DNA from: Bombyx mori
Taxonomy: Eukaryota; Arthropoda; Insecta; Lepidoptera; Bombycidae
Length of the DNA stretch: 64,000 nucleotides
Direction of reading: 5' to 3'
Assembly: GCF_030269925.1 (NCBI RefSeq)
Contig: NC_085110.1
Coordinates: 3,968,001 to 4,032,000, forward strand
Shown here: positions 55,280-64,000 of the stretch, piece by piece
How positions within the stretch are numbered: the stretch's first letter is position 1
Layout of the letters: the number at the start of each line of letters is the position of its first letter
The notes under the pieces: model-generated
Told to the model about the DNA's origin: nothing
Databases searched by the model: none
Seen by the model: only the letters and a program-made list of their open reading frames with translations
Program-made: the position numbers and the translations under genes

Positions 55280-55536
55280 GATTTTATTTTTATTTTTTAT
55301 TTCTTAGATGGGTGAACGAGCTCACGGCCCACCTAGTGTTAAGTGGTTACCGGAGCCCATAGATGTCTACAACGTAAATGCCGCCACCCACCTTGAGATA
55401 ATAGTTCTAAGGTCACAGTATAATTACAACGGCTTTCCCACCCTTCAAACCGAAACGTATTACTGCTTCACGACAGAAACAGGCAGGGTGGGTGGTACCT
55501 ACCCGTGCGGACTGGCAAGCGGTCCTACCATAAGTA
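55280..55536 (-). mobile_element. Bm1-type SINE, 5'-truncated
   Basis: Reverse copy with a long A-rich tail. The short frames here are SINE-derived, not genes. Confidence 0.87.
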
Positions 55537-55870
55537 AAATAGAGAATAGAAGCAGAGTGAGTGTGCGAAGGTTTTGCTACTAGACTATTTCACTAGACTA
55601 TAGGTTTTCATCAGTCGCAATTAAAATTTTACGTTTTTACGGTTTAATCTCGCGTTAATATTTTACAGTTTTCGTGGTCGCGAACTCAAAGCGTAAACTT
55701 AGTTTTAATTATAGTATGATAGTTTGGTTTAATAAGATCTTAACAAGTAATTACAGCCGAACCTATAATTAGTTTTGTTTCGTGGTTTGAATATATTTTA
55801 ACAAAAACCATAATCAGCACGATGGAAGTTTTTTTTTAAAGTCCTCTATCTACGTTTTAGTTTTCCATAG

Positions 55871-56103
55871 CGACGCTTGAAAGGCAAACGTGACTAAGCG
55901 ACAATAACTGCTTTATACATAAATGATAGGCAATAACCATATTCGATGCGCAAAAAAAAATATATTTCTAGGTCTATTAAAATCATTTCAACCCTACAGC
56001 TAGATTCGTTAAAATAGAGTTATTTTCAGGTATTTCAACTTTAAATTAGTCTACTGTAAAGTTCACGCATTGTCGCTTAGTCACGTTTGCCTTTCAAGCG
56101 TCG
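55871..56103. mobile_element. MITE with 35-bp terminal inverted repeats, copy 2
   Basis: The 35-bp termini are perfectly complementary. The body is about 93 percent identical by eye to copy 1, so both are fairly young. Confidence 0.87.
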
Positions 56104-56404
56104 ATAATATTTTGTCTTTGACCAATCTGGAGCTAAACTGGCCGATGGACACAACATCGCGATGTCACTACTTACTTTAAGACATATTACTCGACATAAA
56201 TTTAAGATATTTTAAGGACGAATTACTTTTAAATATGTAACACAGCAAGTAATGGTTATCGAAATAAACGATAACGCAGCTTAATATATATAAAACGGTA
56301 TTGTATCAAAAAACTCAAATGTAATCAAAAAATCCGAACAGTGACGGTGGCGGTACTGGTATCGGCTTCAGAAAAGTGGGTTGAGTTCATGTGACCGTCT
56401 AAGT

Positions 56405-56658
56405 CAGTGGTTCCCAAACTTTTTTTGTCTACTGTCCTCTTTGAGAATAAATTATTTTTTAACGCCCCCATTTTTTCACCTACTTCAAAAACCACTATAG
56501 CGAGAACTCAGTCGGTGTCTAAGAGTCTTCCTAGATGAAATTACAAATCGCCTCCTAAGCCTCTACACAACACCTCAATTTTTTTATGTCTCTTACCGCC
56601 CCCCTTTAGGCCTGCAGCGTCTACAAGGGGGCGTTATCGCCCTCTTTGGGAAAGCCTG
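56405..56658. mobile_element. hAT-type MITE
   Basis: The left terminus CAGTGGTTCCCAAAC matches the inverted right terminus CAGGCTTTCCCAAAG. The flanking octamers GTCTAAGT and GTTTAAGT differ at one base. It is 254 bp and contains several CGCCCCC/GCCCCC words. Confidence 0.8.
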
Positions 56659-57606
56659 GTTTAAGTGAAGTCGAGTCGAGATTTCATAAAAATGAAAGCA
56701 ATGTAATACAAACACCAAATTGATTCTGTTCTGATACACATCAATCATTTAACTGCCGCTGTTTTATGGAAGCGTGTTTACGATTCATTTCGAAGGAAAT
56801 GAAAAAAAAAAACAATTAAAACCATAAAACAAAGCGGACTGATGTTAAATTATAACGTTAAAATACACATCGACCGCAAATAATTTCCGAGAAAAGTTAT
56901 TAGAAACGCTAATGAATATTTAAAACCATAATACACACGTACGAATGAAAGGAAATAGAATTGAGCGGTGCGTGTGTACTAGCACTAAATTAAAAAAAAT
57001 AATTCAATGAACGCTAATTGCGGTCCGTTGCTTGCAATAACCCGATTTTATCAAGACTATTGTTGGTAAAAACATTAATCAATTGCTGACCACAATTTAT
57101 GTTGCAATCACAAATGTATGTTCATAGTAATTTTACGAGGGTCAATAGACGGTAAAAAAAATAAATACAATAACAACAACAACAGAACAAACGTAGGTAT
57201 GTAAATTTTGACCTTAAATGTGTAGGATAATCGTCGAATAAATAAAGAAAAGGTGTACTTTTTACAAGCAGTTCGAAGCTTGCAACTAAGCTAGTTTTTA
57301 ATAAGTTAATGCGACAAATTGGAGCCTGTAACTGTATTGGGCAACGTTCTACTCTATTTAATTATTATTTAAATTCGATCGTCTAATACTTAATTAACTT
57401 TTCACTTTGAGGTTATATAGTAAAAATAAAATCGTTGTGCAAAGTTCTTTTATTGAGAAGTACAAATTGATGTTATCGATTTCAATATGGTCTGTAAAGG
57501 TTAGAGGAATAGAGAAATATACGCGCTTAGACTTTTTTAATCGATTAAAAGTACAAATGCAATTATTATTTTTTCGTTTTGATCAATTTAAATTATAATC
57601 GCGTAA
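56659..57606. other. AT-rich spacer
   Basis: Nothing recognised between the hAT MITE and the Helitron. Confidence 0.4.
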
Positions 57607-57918
57607 TCTATATATACCTATATATAAAAGAAAGTCGTGTTAGTTACACTATTTATAACTCAAGAATGACTGAACTGATTTGGCTGAAAATTGGTGAGGA
57701 GTTAGCTTAGAACCAGGAAAAGGACATAGGATACTTTTTATCACATTTCCGTGGGACGTGACATAAAACGTGGTATAACAAAACGCAACTGATATGGAAT
57801 AACAAAACGGAACTGACAGCTAAACGTAATATATTCTATGGTCAAATAAAGTAGAATTTTGAAGTTGACGTGTTTAAAACAAACTGCGTGGCGGAACAAA
57901 GTTCGCCGGGTCCGCTAG
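57607..57918 (+). mobile_element. non-autonomous Helitron, 312 bp
   Basis: It begins TCTATATATACCTATATATA after an A and ends TTCGCCGGGTCCGCTAG before a T. It includes CAAGAATGACTGAACTGATT and TGGCTGAAAATTGGTG. No coding capacity. Confidence 0.72.
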
Positions 57919-58315
57919 TTATAGATAATTATGAGGCATGAGCTTCTTGTTTAGTGTTCTTATCACGTTATTTACGTTAGCTAAATAGCTTATTATAGAA
58001 AGTAACACGTTAAAGTTATTAAAGTGAAAATAATTTAACACAGAATTCGCGTGTCTCATCACAATTGACGATTACCCTTTTGAAATTGCGAAATCGTGTC
58101 GTAGCCCCTTCAATTTACGTAGTCTGAAATGAAACGTAACCCGATTGAATGATAGATAAAAAAGTAAGCCATAATTACGGAGAACTGCTGATTTGAGACA
58201 GCATTTTGGCGACTTTTAAATCGCGTATCTAATCAATTTGTAGTCTGTGTTTCTCCATCACTCGTCCGATTGATTTTAATTGGCACAGTTAATGCTGGAG
58301 CTTCTCAGACACAGC

Positions 58316-58510
58316 CCACTGAGTTTCTCGCCGGATCTTCTCAGTGGGTCGCGTTTCCTATCCGGTGGTAGATTCTGCGAAGCACGGCTCTTGCTAGGGT
58401 TCGTGTTAGCAACGTCGTCAGGTTTGAGCCCCGTGAGCTCGCCTACTAGTTAAGGTTACGCTGGAATAGCCTCTCAAGGCTACCAGCTTAGGTAGGGAAA
58501 AAAAAAAGCT
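58316..58510 (+). mobile_element. LINE 3'-tail repeat
   Basis: Well-preserved copy from CACTGAGTTTCTCGCCGGAT to GCTTAGGTAGGGAAAAAAAA. Confidence 0.82.
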
Positions 58511-58727
58511 GGTACTTCTAGCTAGACCACGTGACTTTTCGTTAATATCTGTATTTGACTATTTAATTACAAGAATTGGCGCTAATATATTGCATTTTGG
58601 CGTGTTTTACATTTTCAGTATCATGATGACGCATGGCGTATTTCAGTTCTACATATTGTATAGAAATAAACATGACTGCTTTTTGATATGGGCGATTTTT
58701 TAAAGGTCATTCGTATGTCATTCGATT

Positions 58728-59255
58728 TACTGGTGGTAGGACCTCTTGTGAGTCCGCGCGGGTAGGTACCACCGCCCTGTCTATTTCTGCCGTGAATCAG
58801 TAATGCGTTTCGGTTTGAAGGGTGGGGCAGCCGTTGTAACTATGCTTGAGACCAACGGCGGATCCAGTGGGGGGGTCATGGGGTCATGACCCCCCCCCCC
58901 CCCCCTGAGCTGGTTCCAGGACTTAGGTGAACCACTAATTGAACATAATGATTTTATTTATATATTTTGTCACTATACAGATTTAATGTAACTACATACC
59001 TTCAAGATTTAATTTATTTAATATAATATAATAACTTTGTATGATGGCAAGCGTTTGGGAACGAGCGCATCGAAATTTTGACTATGTGACCCCCTCCTGG
59101 CGCCAAAGCTGAATCCGCCCTTGCTTGAGACCTTAGAACTTATATCTCAGGTGGGTGGCGCATTTACGTTGTAGATGTCTATGGGCTCCAGTAACTACTT
59201 AACACCAGGTGGGCTGTGAGCTCGTCCACCCATATATATACAATAAAAATAATAA
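58728..59255 (+). mobile_element. Bm1-type SINE interrupted by a hAT MITE
   Basis: It runs from CTGGTGGTAGGACCTCTTGT to GAGACC, is interrupted by the MITE, then resumes with CTTGAGACCTTAGAAC and the tail CAATAAAAATAATAATAATG. Confidence 0.9.
58853..59123. mobile_element. hAT-type MITE nested in a Bm1 SINE
   Basis: The termini CAACGGCGGATCCAG and, inverted, CAAGGGCGGATTCAG match at 13 of 15 positions. CTTGAGAC is duplicated exactly at 58845-58852 and 59124-59131. A run of about 17-18 C residues lies near the left end. The SINE continues on both sides. Confidence 0.9.
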
Positions 59256-59619
59256 TAATGAGAAATTCAAAATTGTAATTCATAAAATCTACGTATTTCG
59301 TACCTGTAAAACTATGCAGGTGTAATGGTCACCTAAGTGGCTATTTCAGTGTCGTACGGACCGGTTAGTGAGCACACGGACTCAATCAGAGGGAATTTGC
59401 TAATACAAGCCTTAATTATGTAAATTGGCAAAAATCTTATTTTGCAAATTGCATAATGGAATAATTTTATCAAATTAGTTTATTGTCATCGGACCTCGAT
59501 AAATCTACAACGTTTGAATGCAACCTGGCTGTTTAAAGTGGGTCAAAATCGCGTCTAAAGGAGTCAGTTACAAACTACATACAAGTGAAGATAATATAAA
59601 GCGTGTAAAAAGAGCAGCG

Positions 59620-59730
59620 CTTCGCAGAATCTACTACCGGATCGGAATCACGACATCCGGCGAGAAACTTAGCTGTGTCTGTGGATTAGTTCACTCGTCC
59701 AACTCTTGGTGGTAATTGACGATTTTGACG
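59620..59730 (-). mobile_element. LINE 3'-tail repeat, partial
   Basis: The reverse complement gives CGCCGGATGTCGTGATTCCG and GTAGTAGATTCTGCGAAGCG. Continues a little into 5' element sequence as at 35.7 kb. Confidence 0.65.
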
Positions 59731-59826
59731 TGAGTGCGCGTGTTCGACACAGGAAATGGTAATAAACTATTTGTGTATACAATTGCATTAAGTCTGATGA
59801 TCATTTGTGAGAGATTAATTTTTTAT

Positions 59827-60226
59827 AGCCCACCTGGTGTTAAGTAGTTACTGGAGCCCATAGACATATCTACAATGTAAATGCGCCACTCACCTTGAGA
59901 TATAAGTTCTTAGTATAGTTACAACGGCTGCCCCACCCTTCAAGTCGAAACGCATTATTGCTTCACGGCAGAAATAGGCAGGGTGGAGGTACATACCCGT
60001 GCGTACTCACGCGAATTCCTACCACCAGTAATTGCGCAAATTATAATTTAGCGGGTTTGATTTTTATTACACGATGTTATTCCTTCACCGTGGAAGTCAA
60101 TCGTGAACATTTGTTAAGTACGTATTTAATTAGAAAATTTGGTACCACCCGCTTGCGGGATTCGAACACCGGTGCATCGCTAGATACGAATGTACCGGAC
60201 GTCTTATCCTTTAGGCCACGATGACT
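59827..60226 (-). mobile_element. Bm1-type SINE, nearly full length
   Basis: Reverse copy that includes the head: A box GTGGCCTAAAGGATAAGACG and B box GGTGTTCGAATCCCG on the minus strand. The tail is clipped. Confidence 0.9.
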
Positions 60227-61165
60227 TAAACATATAAAGATCAACAAACATAATATTAAGTTTCACATTTCTAATATTGGTATGGAAAAGTATAAATTAA
60301 TGTTATGAATGCATAACTGTTTTGCTGATTGGTCCTTCATTTATGGGCTCCAGTGACTATTTAATACTGGATTCACTTTTTTAGTCAATAAATAACCAAA
60401 AACCTAAATCACTATTCACCCCTTAGTTCCTTCCATCTTTGGTTATGTCGCGATCATGGTCGAATGCACAGAATTGCATTCCACCTTCTAATCAATTAGC
60501 TACGAGTCTTTAAAAGATCAGAATTCCAGACCAAAAAAAGCTTCTCGGAAAAATTCTCATTCCACTAGGGAAGTGATTGTGCTCCCTGATAAACTTCGAA
60601 AAGTAATTAGCACAATTATAAGAAAAATAATCGGGTTTCTTTGTATTGCTAAAATAATTGTGAGAAGTGTAGTATTATTAAAAAAAAAAAAGGTAGCCCC
60701 TTTGAACTATCACGAATGTCCATAATTTTTACTAAACGGTACATGTTGATATTTCCGATTATTATCACCAAAGGTTAATTTTAAAAATGTATATGTACTT
60801 TATTTTTGTACGGGAATTCCTCTGGGTGGAATTTTATTGTAAAGTCAAATAAATTGTTGTTTTTTGTACAGGTCTTTAGCAGATAGCATTGTTTTTATAT
60901 CTTTATTCGTTATGTTAATAATGATTAATTGTGGTGTTGTTTTAATGTATTTTATTTAAGTTTTTTCATCATTTTGTAACTCTTGATATGGACACATAAA
61001 GGTTCCGCCTTCTATGCAATGCAAGCGAATTCCTGGCGAATATACGCTAAATGTATCGTACGCATGAAATATCCAAGGCGCCTCGTATTTGTTATGTTTT
61101 TCATGCCGTAAAAGCTATGTGCATCAAATGTATTTCATATTTTATGATTTATTACTAATGAAAGT
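60227..61165. other. AT-rich spacer
   Basis: Nothing recognised. Confidence 0.4.
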
Positions 61166-61355
61166 ATGTGCATCTGGTGATGGGGCGTCCAGTGAGTTTG
61201 TACGGGTATGTACCACCACCCTGTCTAATTCTCCAGTGAAGCAGTAATGCGTTTCGGCTTAAAGGGTGAGGCAGCCGTTGTACCGTAAAAACGGAGACTT
61301 AGAACTTATGTCTTCCGGTGGGCGGCCGCATTAAACTGGTTGATGTCTATAGGGT
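61166..61355 (+). mobile_element. Bm1-type SINE, diverged fragment
   Basis: Body and part of the 3' region (CTGGTGATGGGGCGTCCAGT to GATGTCTATAGGG). It is cut short where the next SINE begins, so that copy inserted into this one. Confidence 0.82.
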
Positions 61356-61797
61356 GAAGTCGTCGTGGCCTAAAGGATAAGACGTCGTATCTAGCGATGT
61401 AACGGTGTTCGAATCCCGCAGACGGGTACCAATTTTTTAAATGAAATACGTACTTAATATAATACCTATATATTCACGATTAACTTCAACGTGAAGGAAT
61501 AACATCGTGTAATAAAAATAAAACCCACAAAATTTTTATTTCCATAATTACTGGTGGTAGGTGCTCTTGTGAGTCCGCACATGTAAGTACCACCACCCTG
61601 CGTATTTCTGCCGTGAAGCAGTAATGCGTTTCGACTTTAAGGGTGGGGCAGCCGTTGTAACTAGACTGAAACCTTAGAACTTATATCTCAAGGCGGGTGG
61701 CGCATTTGCGTTGTAGATGTCTATGGGCTCCAGTAACCACTTAACAACCAGGTGGATCGTGAACTCGTCCACCGATCTTAGCAATAAAGAAAAACAT
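61356..61797 (+). mobile_element. Bm1-type SINE, full length
   Basis: From GAAGTCGTCGTGGCCTAAAG through the B-box region (GGTGTTCGAATCCCG) to AGCAATAAAGAAAAA. About ten bases of the head loop are missing after GACGTC. Confidence 0.9.
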
Positions 61798-64000
61798 CAG
61801 AAGGGGCATCCTAAAAAGGCTTAAACGCCATGAACGTAATTGTAACTACCGGAGAATGGTAATAAGGTCGTTGTTAGTTTAAAACTAATTCGTAGTTCGG
61901 TGCGAGATCAAGTGGGCGTGAGCGGTTTTCGGTTTGCAGTTTTTCATTTGAAATTCACATTTATGATTTGTTTTTACTGGATCTTCTTACCATCAGTGTC
62001 TCTATATTGTTAAACGCGTTTATGAACAAATTATTCTTTAATAATTATCAATCCTCCATAATCATTAAAATAAATATCATTGATGCTTTATTTGATTAAC
62101 CGTAGTTCAGTTGTTTGGATCATTAAAAAAAAAATCATGTCAAAATTTTAGTAGCAAAAGATTTGGTTCTACCTTTAAAAACTTTTTTGTTCTAGAAGCG
62201 TAGATGTGCTCGACTGTTGTTAACTGGTTATCAGAGTTAATAGACTATTTGGAGACCCGAGGTGAGGGCTTTTATGACTAATCTTCAAGCCAATGATGGT
62301 TAGTTAAAACTGTAAAGTACCTATTGAAAACGTCGCAAATAATATAGTGAAAAATAAGAAACATGAGACAAACTAACTTAAAGGTGGTTATAATTACTTA
62401 AGACTCTCGAAAATCGAAGAAAATACTACAGTAATACCCATAGCGATCGCATTCCCTTTACCAGCAGAAATCAGAAACCACATTTTAGTTTAATTTTTAG
62501 AATCTTAATTTACGCTATTTCGATAATGTATGAAACCAAATGTCAAAGCAAAAGAGATGATAATGCGTTTATTAATAAAGCCCTAAGTGTCTCAGCGGCA
62601 AATTAACTGTTTATTTACCTTATACCTGTCACCTAACAAAGCACAAAACAGATAATAACCAAATAAAATTAATCACTCGACCAGAAAAAAAAAACGTGCG
62701 TTTAAACTCATCAATATGTGTTTCATACAACATAAAATTTTATGTTCCATTACGTACACAGTTCGAGTGAGTATGAAATGGCATTTTTATCACATTAGAC
62801 TAAGTAGGCGTGGGCACTTGCAATTTAAATGTGGTGCGAGCGCGGAAATGTCAGTCTATGCCAGCTGCGGGCCAACCTTGTAAGATACTCTAGGGATGGG
62901 ATGAATGAAATAACGGACAATCGATATTCTCCGCGGATTAAATAGGTAAAGATCCGGATTAGTGATCGATACCAGGTTTCGGAATTGGATTTCGCAGCTC
63001 CGAATGTTATAAGGAACATAGTATTTTCTATGGTTGTTTTCCGAGTAGTAGACATAATTTAATAGAGTACGGCAGAGACGAATACGACGAAGAATAAGAA
63101 AACACAATTTTAAATCTTAAAATTACTTTTAATTGTGATTAAGATACTTTCATTCAAAAATACGACTCAGTTCCCCATAATCGAAAACTCCGTTCTACTA
63201 TTGGATACTGGTATTCTTCTGATTTTTTTTATATCTTTTGAGATACAGAGGTAATTAAATTTTTTTGCATTCCGAATATTTTATAGTTTTAGAAGTCGCG
63301 GACGTCCAAGGTCTTATTTAATGAGAATTTGGAACTTCCAAGTCGTTTGTAGTAGTAATAACAATATGTAACAAACAATACCTAATTAGGAAATACAAAA
63401 AAACGAATTTTTGATATGATTTGATATTTTTATATCTAAATTTTAGTTTAAATGTTTATGATAGTAAATTTCAGGTTATAGAACGAAAAACAGATGAAAT
63501 AAAAGAAAGATTAAAAGAAGAAATAGAAAAAGTCTCTACCTACGGCTCATTGCAATTAATATATGGATAGTTGATGTTAGGTAGGCGGCCGACCGTAAAA
63601 CTTATGGCAAATCCCTATACAGCATAAAATTAAATATAAGAGAATACGCTGCGAAGACCCCACATAATGTGGGATAAGAATAAGAAGAAGAAAAACGACA
63701 ACCAATGCGATAAGCTCACGATGTTGGATGTCATCATTCTGCCCATGTCACAAAGCAGTCAAGGAATGCATGCCTGACATGGCATGACGACGAGGACATG
63801 CCTTGTAAAATACAATTGTGCCCTCAAGTAGTAGGCCGACCACTTAAGACTAAATGAGCCAGTAATAGCTAAAAGCCAGCCAATAGTTGTCAGTGGTAAC
63901 AAAGAACTCCGGAATTTTACACTATAGCAGAAACTATTCGTTTGTGGAAGAATTTAAAAACATGATTTAACAATTCAACTATCCTTTAAACGTTGACGTA
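61798..64000. other. right-hand end of window, no gene recognised
   Basis: Mostly AT-rich. A less AT-rich block at 62800-63110 carries two overlapping minus-strand frames (about 76 and 83 codons) without domains. Simple GAA-rich sequence occurs near 63500-63700. Confidence 0.35.
63640..63700 (+). repeat. possible LINE 3' end with hairpin and GAA-rich tail
   Basis: CCCCACATAATGTGGG forms a near-perfect hairpin and is followed by ATAAGAATAAGAAGAAGAAA. A similar GAAGAAGAAGAA tail is at 31575-31592. No coding part was recognised. Confidence 0.3.

Overview
This window looks like nuclear DNA of a lepidopteran, most likely the silkworm Bombyx mori or a close relative. The main clues are about seventeen copies of a tRNA-derived SINE that I recognise as Bm1, non-autonomous Helitrons with A|TC...CTAG|T ends, IS630-Tc1-mariner elements, and AT-rich spacers around one GC-rich retrotransposon. 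No prokaryotic features, CRISPR arrays, rRNA genes or convincing tRNA genes were seen.

One host gene is well supported. It is a paired-like homeobox gene on the minus strand, orthologous to aristaless (al). Four coding exons (39875-39605, 36624-36579, 19075-18879, 17907-17586) join in phase. From the Met at 39837 they give a 265-residue protein with a complete Q50 homeodomain (about residues 48-107) and a C-terminal OAR motif (about 234-248). The 5' exon is not resolved; a CpG-rich patch near 40400-40620 is a weak candidate. The homeodomain is split between positions 46 and 47 by a 17.5-kb intron.

That intron is full of mobile elements. The largest is a full-length, apparently intact R1-clade non-LTR retrotransposon (22765-29871, plus strand, antisense to al). 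It has a 15-16 bp target-site duplication, a poly(A) tail, ORF1 (gag-like, three zinc knuckles), ORF2 (endonuclease, reverse transcriptase, C-terminal zinc finger) and a TAATG stop-start overlap. Its 5' region holds three 36-37 bp tandem units rich in TTAGG-like words, enclosed by 23-nt inverted arms. An inverted remnant of a related element's 3' UTR lies 0.4-1 kb downstream. The intron also holds a mariner with an intact 350-residue DD34D transposase, a non-autonomous DNA transposon with 19-bp terminal repeats, Helitrons and SINEs.

The flanks (1-17.5 kb and 40.6-64 kb) show no host exon I can defend. They carry a near-intact Tc1-mariner-like element with TA duplication and terminal repeats but one frameshift (4089-5383), a degenerate mariner (about 50.7-51.2 kb), a frameshifted Gag-like gene (43066-44013) with an LTR/primer-binding-site candidate upstream (45367-45542), RTE-like and CR1/Jockey-like LINE 3' ends, a LINE tail family with a dozen copies, three hAT-type MITEs (two with perfect 8-bp duplications, nested in other repeats), a MITE with 35-bp terminal repeats (two copies), and a 0.24-0.41-kb repeat family with a conserved short ORF (three copies).

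The window is therefore a developmental regulator locus whose introns and flanks record successive transposon invasions. Family assignments rest on motifs and structure read by eye; no database search was possible.
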